Shown piece by piece: positions 1-9,296 of a DNA stretch of 64,000 bases (its first letter is position 1; each line of letters begins with the position of its first letter). Below the pieces are notes generated by a model. That model was not told the DNA's origin. It did not search any database and saw only the letters and a list, made by a program, of their open reading frames with translations. A program made the position numbers and the translations under genes. Origin of the DNA: JBALVT01 sp047612385 (GTDB lineage: Bacteria > Pseudomonadota > Gammaproteobacteria > Pseudomonadales > Halieaceae); the NCBI GenBank assembly GCA_047612385.1, contig JBLGAR010000003.1, positions 28,606 through 92,605 of the forward strand, given 5' to 3'.

Positions 1-269
1 AGCGCGCTTTAGAGAAGCACTGCAAAAGTGTGGTTTTGATTGGCGAGGACGCGGAGAAGATGCGCGATAGCTTTAGTGAGCACGTTGAAGTGTGCATAGC
101 GGGTTCTCTGGAGGAAGCAGTAGCTGAGGCAGCAAAGAGCGCTAGATCTGGAGATCTGGTTTTACTGTCACCTGCGTGCGCAAGTTTCGACATGTTTTCA
201 GGCTATGTAGAGCGGGGCGATCGCTTTGCTGCAACAGTTCAGTTGCTCGTTCAGGGTGAGCCCTCTTGA
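1..269 (+). CDS. murD: MurD (UDP-MurNAc-L-Ala:D-Glu ligase), C-terminal part
   Basis: This is the last 88 codons of a gene cut by the window edge; the reading frame is open from base 3. MurD is the cytoplasmic ligase that adds D-glutamate to UDP-MurNAc-L-Ala in peptidoglycan precursor synthesis. The visible part is the C-terminal Mur-ligase domain, with the family block LLSPACASFDMFSGYVERG followed by DRF. Its TGA overlaps the TTG start of ftsW, as expected inside the dcw operon. Identification rests on this motif plus position directly upstream of ftsW-murG-murC. Confidence 0.93.
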   Translation, partial: RALEKHCKSVVLIGEDAEKMRDSFSEHVEVCIAGSLEEAVAEAAKSARSGDLVLLSPACASFDMFSGYVERGDRFAATVQLLVQGEPS

Positions 270-1423
270 GCGCTACTCGAACAGTGACTGCCAGCAGTCC
301 GCTTTCGATGGACGTTCTGTTGATGTCTCTGGGGCTGGCTCTTTTATTGGTGGGCCTTGTTGCGATAAGTTCGGCCTCGATCGAGTACGCCCAATGGCAT
401 TACGACAATCCCTGGTATCACACAAGTCGACATCTAATGTATATCGCAGTGTCTTTGGCCGCCGCCGTCGCCGTATATAATGTGCCCACGTCCATTTGGC
501 AGTCGACCGGATGGGTGTGGCTTTTTTTAGCTCTCGCTTTGTTGTTGTTGGTTTTAATCCCAGGTGTGGGCAAAGAAGTTAATGGTAGCCAGCGTTGGTT
601 GCCCCTGGGCGGGTTTACACTTCAGCCTTCAGAATTTGCAAAAGTCGCACTGGTAATCTATCTGGCCGGGTATCTGGTTCGAAGAGAGCGCGAAGTGCGA
701 CGCGAGTGGCGGGGTTTTCTCAAACCTATGGCAGTGCTGTTTGCGCTTACGCTACTGCTGATGATCGAACCGGACTTTGGCGCTACCGTTATTGTGGTGG
801 CAACAGCCTTTGGCATGCTCTTTCTGGCCGGCGTGAAGTTGGGGCACTTTCTACTGGTGGTGCTGGGAAGCGGAGCTGCGATGCTGGTGCTGGTCGTTAG
901 CGCGCCTTATCGGATGAAACGACTAACAGCCTATACAGATCCTTGGGCCGACCCCTTCGATTCCGGTTTTCAGTTGACGCAATCGCTGATCGCTTTTGGT
1001 CGCGGCGAGTGGTTTGGGGTGGGTCTTGGCAACAGCGTGCAAAAGTTGTTTTATTTACCGGAAGCTCACACGGATTTCGTATTTTCAATCTGGGCTGAAG
1101 AGACAGGATTGCTTGGCGCAATTGCCGTGATAGCGCTCTATGCAGCATTGATAGGCCGGGTGTTGTGGATTGGCCGTCGTGTAGGAAACGCAGGAAACCT
1201 TTTCGGTGCTCATATTTGCTATGGAGCCGCATTGGTATTCTCCGGTCAGGTTTTTATTAATATGGGAGTAAGCACAGGCCTTCTTCCAACCAAAGGGCTT
1301 ACGCTGCCATTTATCAGTTACGGCGGCAGCAGTCTTATTGCATGTTGCGCACTGCTAGCCTTGGTACTTCGCGTTGAGCGCGATACTCCGCTTGGAGTGG
1401 TCAGGGGAGGCAGTAGAAAATGA
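266..1423 (+). CDS. ftsW: FtsW, SEDS-family septal peptidoglycan polymerase
   Basis: FtsW is a polytopic inner-membrane glycosyltransferase that polymerises lipid II at the division septum with FtsI (PBP3). The 385-residue product has about ten hydrophobic segments. It carries SEDS signatures: NGSQRWLPLGGFTLQPSEFA near residue 112, EPDFGAT near 170, and the C-terminal GLLPTKGLTLPFISYGGSS block. The start is uncertain: TTG at 266 overlaps the murD stop and gives the longest frame, while an in-frame ATG lies at 308 just before the first membrane segment. The stop overlaps the murG ATG by 4 nt, implying translational coupling. Confidence 0.97.
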   Translation: MSATRTVTASSPLSMDVLLMSLGLALLLVGLVAISSASIEYAQWHYDNPWYHTSRHLMYIAVSLAAAVAVYNVPTSIWQSTGWVWLFLALALLLLVLIPGVGKEVNGSQRWLPLGGFTLQPSEFAKVALVIYLAGYLVRREREVRREWRGFLKPMAVLFALTLLLMIEPDFGATVIVVATAFGMLFLAGVKLGHFLLVVLGSGAAMLVLVVSAPYRMKRLTAYTDPWADPFDSGFQLTQSLIAFGRGEWFGVGLGNSVQKLFYLPEAHTDFVFSIWAEETGLLGAIAVIALYAALIGRVLWIGRRVGNAGNLFGAHICYGAALVFSGQVFINMGVSTGLLPTKGLTLPFISYGGSSLIACCALLALVLRVERDTPLGVVRGGSRK

Positions 1424-2526
1424 CTGCGCTGAACTCTCCTCTAGTACTGATGATGGCCGGAGGAACCGGCGGCCATGTTTACCCCGCGCTGGCAGTGGCC
1501 AAGGAGTTGTTGTCTAGAGGTTTCCGGGTGGAATGGGTTGGTACAGATCGTGGACTGGAAGCACGCGTCGTACCAGAGGCCGGAATTACACTGCATCATT
1601 TGGTGGTGCGTGGACTACGCGGAAAGAATGTCATTGCGCGAGTGGCAGGCCTGTTCTATGTACTGCTTTCTACTCTACAGGCACTTCGTTTGTTGTTGCG
1701 TCTATCACCCAATTGCGTCGTTGGCATGGGCGGATACGCTTCGGGGCCAGCTGGTCTTGCGGCCTGGATACTCCGCAAGCCGCTACTGATTCACGAGCAA
1801 AATGCCGTTGCTGGAACTACAAATCGCCTGCTTGCGCCGTTGGCTTCTACTGTGCTGGCAGGCTTTCCAGGAGCGTTTAAGGCCGATAGTGAGTCCAAGG
1901 TTGTAGGCAATCCAGTTCGTCGTGAGCTGTTGGAGCGTGCGGCCGCAAGTCCATATCAATTCGATGGTTCAAGGCCTTTGCGCCTATTGGTTGTCGGTGG
2001 CAGTTTGGGTGCTCAGCCAATTAACGATGTCGTTCCTGTCGCTATCAGGGAACTGGAAGCTGCGCACGGAGCTGACAAGGTAGAGATTCTTCATCAGTCT
2101 GGGGCTAAGCATCTTGAGGCCTTACTGCAATCCTATGGGTCTTTAGTCGGAGCGAGTGTGCGCGTTAATGGGTTCATTGAAGACATGGCTGAGGCCTATG
2201 CGTGGTCTGATGTTGTCCTTTGTAGAGCGGGAGCCCTAACGGTATCGGAGCTTGCAATTATGGGTCGCCCTGCGATTCTCGTGCCGCTACCTCATGCCAT
2301 TGATGATCATCAAAGTGCCAATGCTCGTTTTCTGGTTGCTCCTGGCGGTGGTGTTTTACTGCCTCAATCCGAATTGACAGCGTCTTCTTTGTTGGCAGTT
2401 CTCGAGAGCTTTTTAAATCACCCTGAACGCTTGTGCGCTATGGCCGCCGCTTCTGCCGAACTGGCAGTTCCTGAAGCGACCGCGGCTGTCAGCGATTATT
2501 GCGAGGGATTAATGAATGCTCAGTGA
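1420..2526 (+). CDS. murG: MurG, lipid II-forming GlcNAc transferase
   Basis: MurG is the membrane-associated GT-B (family 28) enzyme that adds GlcNAc from UDP-GlcNAc to lipid I, giving lipid II on the cytoplasmic face. The 368-residue length is typical. The N-terminal glycine-rich loop GGTGGHVYPALAVA, the GMGGYASGP and HEQNAVAG blocks, the acceptor-domain RAGALTVSELA and the PLPHAIDDHQ segment are all present. It starts at ATG 1420 overlapping ftsW by 4 nt and ends 11 nt inside murC. Nothing unusual is seen. Confidence 0.98.
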   Translation: MTALNSPLVLMMAGGTGGHVYPALAVAKELLSRGFRVEWVGTDRGLEARVVPEAGITLHHLVVRGLRGKNVIARVAGLFYVLLSTLQALRLLLRLSPNCVVGMGGYASGPAGLAAWILRKPLLIHEQNAVAGTTNRLLAPLASTVLAGFPGAFKADSESKVVGNPVRRELLERAAASPYQFDGSRPLRLLVVGGSLGAQPINDVVPVAIRELEAAHGADKVEILHQSGAKHLEALLQSYGSLVGASVRVNGFIEDMAEAYAWSDVVLCRAGALTVSELAIMGRPAILVPLPHAIDDHQSANARFLVAPGGGVLLPQSELTASSLLAVLESFLNHPERLCAMAAASAELAVPEATAAVSDYCEGLMNAQ

Positions 2527-3952
2527 TAACGCTAACTATTCAATCCCTGAAATGCGTCGTGTGCGAGGTATTCACATGATTGGTATCGGTGGGGCTGGTA
2601 TGAGCGGTATTGCCGAAGTGCTAGTTAACTTGGGATACAAGGTGACGGGTTCGGATGTTCGTCGCAGCGCTGTGACGCAGCGCCTGGAAAATTTGGATAT
2701 TGTGCTTTTTATAGGCCACGATGCGGGCAATATCGGCAGTGCTGATGTGGTTGTTATCTCCAGCGCAGTCGACACCGAAAATCCAGAGGTTGTTGCGGCC
2801 AGGCAAAAGCGTGTCCCGGTTGTTCCCAGGGCGGAAATGTTGGCTGAGTTAATGCGGTATCGCCATGGTATTGCGGTTGCAGGTACCCACGGCAAAACCA
2901 CGACAACCAGCCTTATTGCCTCTATTTTTGGTGAGGCAGGTTTGGATCCAACGTTTGTTATTGGCGGTCAATTGAACAGTGCCGGCAGCAATGCGCAGCT
3001 TGGAGCGAGCCGATTCCTTATCGCCGAGGCTGATGAGAGCGACGCATCGTTTCTTCATTTGCAGCCTATGGTCACTGTGGTGACTAATATCGAAGCTGAT
3101 CATATGGACACGTATGGGGGCGATTTTTCAGTTCTCAAACGTACCTTTCTGGAATTTTTGCACAATCTGCCGTTCTACGGATTGGCCGTGCTGTGTGTAG
3201 ACGATGAAGTTGTCGCGAGCTTGCTGCCCGACGTAATCTGCCCTGTGGTGACCTACGGTTTTTCTGAAGCTGCCGACTATAGAATCGATGCGTTGCTGAG
3301 GTCCGGGCTCACCACTGAGTTTTTGGTTCACAGACCCAACGGTTTGGCGCCGCTGCAAGTGTGTTTGAATATGCCGGGAATTCACAATGTACTGAATGCC
3401 ACGGCCGCCGTCGCAGTAGCCACGGATGAAGGTCTGGACGATGTTGCAATCGCTAGAGGGTTGAAAACATTCGGGGGAGTAGGCCGCCGCTTCCAGCAGC
3501 GTGATTCCATTCAGCTTAGTGAGGGTAGCGCTCTGCTTGTAGATGACTACGGTCATCATCCAACAGAAGTCGCTGCAACTTTGGATTCGTTAAAGCAAGC
3601 GTGGCCGCAGCGGCGCGTTGTGATGATATACCAGCCTCACCGCTACACCCGTACACGAGATTTGTACGAAGACTTCGTCTCTGTGTTATCGCAATGCGAT
3701 GTGCTTATCGTACTGGAGGTTTACGCCGCTGGAGAGAATCCGATTCCGGGCGCGGACGGTAGAAGCCTGACGCGCAGTATTCGGCAGCGCGGACAGGTTG
3801 AACCTCTCTTTGTTGAATCGATTGATGAAATACCTTCACTGCTAGGGGATATTCTCTTGCCGGGCGATGTTGTTGTGACGCAGGGGGCAGGCAATATTAC
3901 TGCGTTGTCTCTAAAGCTCAACGGCTTGAATATCGCGGAGCTTGCACCGTGA
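2516..3952 (+). CDS. murC: MurC, UDP-N-acetylmuramate:L-alanine ligase
   Basis: MurC starts the stem peptide by ATP-dependent addition of L-alanine to UDP-MurNAc. The 478-residue protein has the three Mur domains: an N-terminal Rossmann UDP-binding domain with GIGGAGMSGIAEVL (residue 22 on), the central ATPase with P-loop GTHGKTTTTSLIA and the EADESDASFL block, and the C-terminal domain with DDYGHHPTEV and PHRYTRT. ATG 2516 overlaps the murG stop by 11 nt; another ATG at 2512 is out of frame. The stop overlaps ddl by 4 nt. Confidence 0.98.
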   Translation: MLSDNANYSIPEMRRVRGIHMIGIGGAGMSGIAEVLVNLGYKVTGSDVRRSAVTQRLENLDIVLFIGHDAGNIGSADVVVISSAVDTENPEVVAARQKRVPVVPRAEMLAELMRYRHGIAVAGTHGKTTTTSLIASIFGEAGLDPTFVIGGQLNSAGSNAQLGASRFLIAEADESDASFLHLQPMVTVVTNIEADHMDTYGGDFSVLKRTFLEFLHNLPFYGLAVLCVDDEVVASLLPDVICPVVTYGFSEAADYRIDALLRSGLTTEFLVHRPNGLAPLQVCLNMPGIHNVLNATAAVAVATDEGLDDVAIARGLKTFGGVGRRFQQRDSIQLSEGSALLVDDYGHHPTEVAATLDSLKQAWPQRRVVMIYQPHRYTRTRDLYEDFVSVLSQCDVLIVLEVYAAGENPIPGADGRSLTRSIRQRGQVEPLFVESIDEIPSLLGDILLPGDVVVTQGAGNITALSLKLNGLNIAELAP

Positions 3953-4878
3953 ATCTTGAGCAACTCAAAAGTGAAGCTATCGCCGTGTTGTTAGGTGGGA
4001 AATCTGCTGAACGCGACGTTTCGTTGTTATCGGGTGCCACGATTGTTTCAGCTCTTAAATCTGCCGGGTATACGGTGTTGGCAGTAGACCCTGCCCAGGA
4101 TGGCTGGAGCGAGGCGCTTGAGGGTGTAGCGTTTGTTTTTAATGCACTGCATGGCCCGGGTGGTGAAGACGGGGTAATGCAGGGTGCGCTGGAAGTTTTG
4201 GGTATCGCCTATTCAGGGTCTGGCGTGCTGGGCTCAGCCTTGGCGATGGATAAGAAGCGCAGTAAGCAACTTTGGCAGGGTATAGGTCTTGCAACAGGCG
4301 ATTTTGTCACTCTTGACTCAAAAACCGATTGGCAAGAGGTCATTGATAGACTCGGAAAAGTTTTTGTTAAGCCGGCCTGTGAAGGATCCAGTATCGGAAT
4401 GTCCAGTGCGAGCTCCGCAGAAGAGCTGCGCATCGCTTTTGAAAATGCATCGGCCTATGCCGGCGAAGTGATTGCCGAGCAGTTTATCGATGGCCCTGAG
4501 TATACGGTCGCAGTTTTGGGGGATGAAACCCTGCCGTCTATAAGAATGGAGACTCAAAACGAATTTTACGATTACGAGGCGAAGTATCTTTCTAACGAGA
4601 CTACCTATCACTGTCCCAGTGGGCTTAGTGAGGATGAGGAAGGCCAGCTAGCAGAAGCTGCCTTGAACGCATTTAGCTCGCTTGGTTGTACCGCCTGGGG
4701 GCGTGTCGATTTCATGCGCGACAGTGACGGTTCCTTTTTTGTCTTGGAGGTAAATACGATACCGGGAATGACATCACACAGCTTGGTTCCAATGGCCGCT
4801 GCGGCCGTGGGAATGAGTATGGAGGCCTTGGTGGAAAGAATCGTCAAACATAGTCTGGAGAAAAAGCATGACGCATGA
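3949..4878 (+). CDS. ddl: D-alanine--D-alanine ligase
   Basis: This ATP-grasp enzyme makes the D-Ala-D-Ala dipeptide used by MurF. The 309-residue length and dcw position match DdlB. Visible motifs are LLGGKSAERDVSLLSG at the N-terminus, LHGPGGEDGVMQG, EGSSIGMS in the nucleotide-binding part, and EVNTIPGMTSHSLVPMAA near the C-terminus, which carries metal- and substrate-binding residues. The start is GTG 3949, sharing the bases GTGA with the murC stop. The 3' end overlaps ftsQ by 11 nt. Confidence 0.97.
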   Translation: MNLEQLKSEAIAVLLGGKSAERDVSLLSGATIVSALKSAGYTVLAVDPAQDGWSEALEGVAFVFNALHGPGGEDGVMQGALEVLGIAYSGSGVLGSALAMDKKRSKQLWQGIGLATGDFVTLDSKTDWQEVIDRLGKVFVKPACEGSSIGMSSASSAEELRIAFENASAYAGEVIAEQFIDGPEYTVAVLGDETLPSIRMETQNEFYDYEAKYLSNETTYHCPSGLSEDEEGQLAEAALNAFSSLGCTAWGRVDFMRDSDGSFFVLEVNTIPGMTSHSLVPMAAAAVGMSMEALVERIVKHSLEKKHDA

Positions 4879-5683
4879 GTGGGCCACCATCTCAAGCTCA
4901 GCAACCGCAGTTCGCAAGCGCAACAGCGGGAATGGCGCCACGCGTAAGTTATTGGTTCGCGAGAGCCGACCACGATCTTTTGCGTGGGTTAACCGGCTTT
5001 TTGTCTTACTTGGGCTAGGTGTTGTGTTAGCTGCTACTGCCAAGGCTGCGCTAGTTCTCAACGCCATTCCAGTTGAGCGAATCATAGTCACCGGAAAGCT
5101 AGAGCACACACAAAAATTGGCTTTACAGGAAATGGTTCAGCCGGTGTTGGTGGGCGGTTTCATAGGCGCTGATTTAGGCCGTATTCAAAACCAGTTGCAG
5201 CAGTTGCCGTGGGTGTATCGGGCGATTGTAAAGCGACAGTGGCCCAACGCGCTGGAGATTAACGTTGTTGAACAGCTCCCCATCGCGCGTTGGGGTGAGA
5301 GTAGTTTTCTCAATCACGAAGGAGAGGCATTCCATCCAGCTATCGAGAGCAACTGGGATTCCCTTCCCGTGCTTAAAGGTATTGACGGGCAAGAGCGGGA
5401 GCTTATTAAGGCCTACCAGTTTATTTCTGAATCCTTGCGGCCTTTGGCTTTGACAGTGACTGAATTGACGAGCAATAACCGTGGGCAGCTGCGTGCAGTT
5501 ATCTCAGGTGGCACCGAGCTGCTTTTAGGAAGCAAGGATTTTTCTGAAAGGTTAGATCGTTTTGCGATTCTTTACCGCGCCGAGGGCGAGACAATGAACA
5601 CCGCAATTGAACGTGTTGATTTGCGCTATCAAAGTGGGTTGGCGGTGGTGTTTAGCGAGCCGCCTGCGGTGGCAGGTTTATAA
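4868..5683 (+). CDS. ftsQ: FtsQ, divisome bitopic membrane protein
   Basis: FtsQ is the bitopic inner-membrane protein that joins FtsB and FtsL into the divisome. The 271-residue product has a basic cytoplasmic tail of about 43 residues, one membrane segment (LFVLLGLGVVLAATAKAALV, about residues 44-63), then a periplasmic POTRA domain (about 70-140) and the FtsQ/DivIB beta domain. The sequence family is fast-evolving, so the call relies on this architecture plus position between ddl and ftsA. The start is ATG 4868 inside the ddl 3' end. Confidence 0.95.
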   Translation: MTHEWATISSSATAVRKRNSGNGATRKLLVRESRPRSFAWVNRLFVLLGLGVVLAATAKAALVLNAIPVERIIVTGKLEHTQKLALQEMVQPVLVGGFIGADLGRIQNQLQQLPWVYRAIVKRQWPNALEINVVEQLPIARWGESSFLNHEGEAFHPAIESNWDSLPVLKGIDGQERELIKAYQFISESLRPLALTVTELTSNNRGQLRAVISGGTELLLGSKDFSERLDRFAILYRAEGETMNTAIERVDLRYQSGLAVVFSEPPAVAGL

Positions 5684-5716
5684 AACGAACGGACGGTTTT
5701 TTTAGGAGAGACTGCC

Positions 5717-6955
5717 ATGGGCAGCGTGCAGGACAAAAAAATGATTGTGGGTTTGGATATCGGTACTTCCAAGGTGGTCGCTATCGTCGGAGAAATTGAC
5801 TCCGAAGGTTCGATTGAAGTGGTGGGTATTGGCTCGAATCCGTCCAGGGGTATGAAGAAGGGTGTAGTGGTTAATATTGAATCCACGGTGCATTCCATTC
5901 AGCGTGCTATCGAGGAAGCGGAGCTGATGGCCGGCTGCCAGATCCACTCGGTGTATGTTGGTATTGCAGGTAGTCATATTCGCAGCCTTAACTCCCACGG
6001 CATTGTTGCGATACGCGACCGAGAAGTCTATCCCCTTGATCTGGAGCGGGTAATTGATGCAGCGCAGGCGGTGGCGATACCGGCGGATCAAAAGGTCTTA
6101 CACATTCTTCCGCAGGAGTATGTGATCGATAACCAGGAGGGTATTAAAGAGCCCTTGGGAATGTCTGGCGTGCGCTTGGAGGCCAAAGTACACCTTGTCA
6201 CTTGTGCAGTTAACGCAGCTCAGAATATCGAGAAGTGTATTCGTCGCTGCGGCCTGGAAGTTGAAGAGGTAATACTGGAACAGCTGGCATCGAGCTATTC
6301 CGTTTTGACTGAGGATGAAAAAGAGCTGGGAGTTTGTCTGGTTGATATTGGCGGCGGCACGACGGACATTGCCATTTTTACAGACGGTTCCATTCGTCAC
6401 ACAGGTGTCATACCAATTGCTGGTGATCAGGTGACCAACGATATCGCGATGGCTCTGCGCACACCCACTCAACACGCCGAAGAAATTAAAATTAAGTACG
6501 CCTGCGCTCTGACGCAATTAGCCGGCGCAGACGAGACCATAAAAGTGCCTAGCGTCGGCGACAGACCGCCTCGAGATTTGTCAAGGCAGGCGCTGGCAGA
6601 GGTTGTGGAACCGCGCTATGACGAGCTTTTTACGTTAGTGCAAGCGGAGCTTCGCAGAAGTGGTTTTGAGGACATGGTGCCAGCGGGCATCGTCTTGACC
6701 GGCGGGACTTCGAAAATGGAAGGTGTTGTCGAGTTGGCCGAAGAAATTTTCCATATGCCAGTTCGAGTTGGCTCCCCGCATTCTATTCGCGGGCTGACCG
6801 ATATCGTGCGCAATCCAATTTATGCAACGGGCGTTGGTCTGTTGTTGTATGGCAGTCAACACCAGGCAGATGGCTATTCTGTGGCGGCGCGCAGCACCGC
6901 GACGGGGGAGAGTATGTGGGGTCGATTTAAGTCGTGGATACAGAGCAATTTTTAA
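5717..6955 (+). CDS. ftsA: FtsA, actin-like membrane anchor of FtsZ
   Basis: FtsA is an actin-fold ATPase that tethers FtsZ filaments to the membrane. The 412-residue protein begins with the phosphate-1 loop GLDIGTSKVVAIVG, has the SHI-domain SYSVLTEDEKELG region followed by VDIGGGTTDIAIF (phosphate-2) and VLTGGTSKMEG (adenosine motif), and ends in a short amphipathic helix WGRFKSWIQSNF that would serve as the membrane-targeting sequence. A clear TAGGAGAG ribosome site at 5701-5708 supports ATG 5717. It lies 33 nt after ftsQ. Confidence 0.98.
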   Translation: MGSVQDKKMIVGLDIGTSKVVAIVGEIDSEGSIEVVGIGSNPSRGMKKGVVVNIESTVHSIQRAIEEAELMAGCQIHSVYVGIAGSHIRSLNSHGIVAIRDREVYPLDLERVIDAAQAVAIPADQKVLHILPQEYVIDNQEGIKEPLGMSGVRLEAKVHLVTCAVNAAQNIEKCIRRCGLEVEEVILEQLASSYSVLTEDEKELGVCLVDIGGGTTDIAIFTDGSIRHTGVIPIAGDQVTNDIAMALRTPTQHAEEIKIKYACALTQLAGADETIKVPSVGDRPPRDLSRQALAEVVEPRYDELFTLVQAELRRSGFEDMVPAGIVLTGGTSKMEGVVELAEEIFHMPVRVGSPHSIRGLTDIVRNPIYATGVGLLLYGSQHQADGYSVAARSTATGESMWGRFKSWIQSNF

Positions 6956-7016
6956 ATGTTTTTTGCAGTGAACCGTCGCTTTACAAGCGGCAATATTATT
7001 ACCAAGGGGATACACC

Positions 7017-8177
7017 ATGTTTGAGCTGATTGATAGCGTACCAGAAACCGCAGTGATAAAAGTAGTGGGTGTCGGGGGCGGCGGTGGCAACGCCGTGAAG
7101 CACATGATTGAAAACAACGTCCAAGGCGTTGATTTTATTTGTGCCAATACCGATGCGCAGGCTTTGTCTGATATTGATTCCAAAACCGTTTTACAACTTG
7201 GCGGTGAAATTACCAAGGGCCTGGGTGCTGGAGCAAACCCGGAAATTGGTCGCGCTGCCGCCATGGAAGATCGGGATCGAATTGCGGATTCGCTCCGCGG
7301 CGCCGATATGGTTTTTATCACCGCTGGTATGGGCGGTGGAACCGGAACAGGTGCTGCACCTGTGGTCGCTGAAGTCGCCAGAGAATTAGGGATTCTTACG
7401 GTTGCAGTAGTGACGCGCCCATTTCCATTCGAAGGTAAAAAACGTCTGAAAATTGCTTGTGAAGGCATTGCTGAATTGCAGCAGCACGTAGACTCGCTGA
7501 TCACTATTCCCAATGAAAAACTGCTCGAAGTGCTGGGAAAAAATACCAGTCTATTAGATGCCTTTAAAGAAGCCAATGATGTATTGTTGGGCGCAGTTCA
7601 AGGCATCGCAGATCTGATTATCCGGCCCGGTATGATTAACGTGGATTTTGCAGATGTGAGAACAGTAATGTCCGAGATGGGAATGGCTATGATGGGTACG
7701 GGCAGTGCCAAAGGCGAAGATAGAGCTCGTGAGGCGGCCGAAAAAGCCATCAACAGCCCATTGTTGGATGATATCGATCTGCGAGGTGCCAGAGGCATAT
7801 TGGTCAATATCACCGCAGGTCTTGATCTCTCCTTGGGAGAGTTCTCAGAAGTGGGCGATATCATCGAAGAATTCGCCTCTGAAGAAGCTACGGTAGTAGT
7901 AGGTACTGTCATCGATCCTGAGATGACCGACGAGCTTAAGGTAACGGTTGTGGCCACCGGCCTGGGCAGTGAAGTTATCCGAGTACCTTTGCAAGTGGTA
8001 GAAAGTAATAAGTCGGTAGAAATTGATCACGAGCCAAATTATAAGGATCTTGATCGTCCGGCTATTGGGCGAAGACGCGCAGCGCTCGACGGAAGAGCGA
8101 CTCCCGCTTCGCCAGACGCTGCTGGCGGCGAGGATTACTTTGATATCCCCGCTTTTTTGCGTCGCCAGGCTGACTAA
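7017..8177 (+). CDS. ftsZ: FtsZ, tubulin-like division GTPase
   Basis: FtsZ polymerises into the cytokinetic ring at midcell. The 386-residue product has the glycine-rich GVGGGGGNAVKHM loop near residue 18, the tubulin signature GGGTGTGAAPVVAEVA near residue 105, the T7-loop region NVDFADVRTVM near 208, a variable linker, and the conserved C-terminal peptide DYFDIPAFLRRQ that binds FtsA and ZipA. An AAGGGG ribosome site precedes ATG 7017. A 61-nt gap separates it from ftsA. Confidence 0.99.
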   Translation: MFELIDSVPETAVIKVVGVGGGGGNAVKHMIENNVQGVDFICANTDAQALSDIDSKTVLQLGGEITKGLGAGANPEIGRAAAMEDRDRIADSLRGADMVFITAGMGGGTGTGAAPVVAEVARELGILTVAVVTRPFPFEGKKRLKIACEGIAELQQHVDSLITIPNEKLLEVLGKNTSLLDAFKEANDVLLGAVQGIADLIIRPGMINVDFADVRTVMSEMGMAMMGTGSAKGEDRAREAAEKAINSPLLDDIDLRGARGILVNITAGLDLSLGEFSEVGDIIEEFASEEATVVVGTVIDPEMTDELKVTVVATGLGSEVIRVPLQVVESNKSVEIDHEPNYKDLDRPAIGRRRAALDGRATPASPDAAGGEDYFDIPAFLRRQAD

Positions 8178-8259
8178 ACGACAGCAATACAAGTCTGGAT
8201 ACGTTCATCCTCGGTAATTTTGGGATGAATCGCATCGGCACATATAGACGGTAGAGACT

Positions 8260-9174
8260 ATGATTCCACAACGTACATTGCGAAACACGATCAAGGCCAC
8301 GGGTGTGGGTTTGCACACCGGTGAGAAGGTTTATCTGACCCTCAATCCGGCTCCGGTTAATACGGGCATTGTTTTTCGCAGAGTCGATCTCGACCCAGTG
8401 TTGGAAATTCCTGCCCGGGCCGAGAACGTTGGTGATACCACGCTTTCAACCAGTCTTGTTGCCGGGGGCGAACGCGTGTCCACGGTAGAGCATCTACTCT
8501 CGGCCATGGCGGGTTTGGGTATCGATAATTCCTATATCGATGTCAGTGCACCCGAAGTTCCCATTATGGACGGCAGTGCGGGGCCCTTTGTTTTTCTCAT
8601 TCAGTCCGCTGGTATTGAAGAGCAAAATGCGCCTAAGAAGTTTATTCGTATCAAACATCCGGTCACGGTAAAAGATGGAGACAAGGTCGCCAGCTTCCTC
8701 CCCTTTGATGGTTTCAAGGTCTCCTTTACTATCGATTTTGACCACCCGGTGTTTCGCGATCGCACAGCCCATGCGGAGCTGGACTTTTCCAGTACCTCTT
8801 TCGTCAAGGAGGTGAGTAGAGCTCGCACTTTTGGCTTTATGCACGAAATCGAGTACTTGCGCTCCAAAGGCCTCGCCAGGGGCGGCAGCGTGGATAACGC
8901 CATCGTGGTTGACGAATATCGCATTCTCAATCAGGATGGCCTTCGCTATGATGATGAATTCGTAAAGCACAAGATTTTAGACGCTATTGGCGACATATAC
9001 CTACTAGGTTATGGCTTGATCGGCGAATATCGCGCACATAAATCAGGGCATGCTCTCAATAACGCCTCTCTGAGAGCCCTTATCGCCCAGCCCGAATGCT
9101 GGGAAATGGTCACTTTTGAAGATGACGCCGCTGCGCCAGTCTCTTATTTGACGAATCCGGTGGCCGCTGCCTAA
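8260..9174 (+). CDS. lpxC: LpxC, UDP-3-O-acyl-GlcNAc deacetylase
   Basis: LpxC is the zinc-dependent deacetylase that commits precursor to lipid A synthesis. The 304-residue length is normal. Zinc-ligand motifs are visible: STVEHLLSAMAGLG (His near residue 78) and KHKILDAIGD (His near 237 and the following Asp). The hydrophobic-substrate helices, including FDHPVFRD and SRARTFGF, are also present. It follows ftsZ as the usual end of the gammaproteobacterial dcw region, after an 82-nt gap that leaves room for its own promoter. Confidence 0.98.
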   Translation: MIPQRTLRNTIKATGVGLHTGEKVYLTLNPAPVNTGIVFRRVDLDPVLEIPARAENVGDTTLSTSLVAGGERVSTVEHLLSAMAGLGIDNSYIDVSAPEVPIMDGSAGPFVFLIQSAGIEEQNAPKKFIRIKHPVTVKDGDKVASFLPFDGFKVSFTIDFDHPVFRDRTAHAELDFSSTSFVKEVSRARTFGFMHEIEYLRSKGLARGGSVDNAIVVDEYRILNQDGLRYDDEFVKHKILDAIGDIYLLGYGLIGEYRAHKSGHALNNASLRALIAQPECWEMVTFEDDAAAPVSYLTNPVAAA

Positions 9175-9296
9175 TAGTTGGAACAGCGCCATTCCCCCTT
9201 AACGTGTGACCGATAGCACGGTGATCGGCCGCTACCGTGGAACATTGTGATCAATTGTGGCATAGTCTTCCGCTCGTTTCGTGCCTGCTGAATTAA

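Noticed and set aside
6635..7576. A 313-codon minus-strand open frame opposite ftsA and ftsZ
   Set aside because: It is a low-complexity Ser/Pro/Ala-rich shadow of two essential genes, has no ribosome site, and spans their intergenic region.
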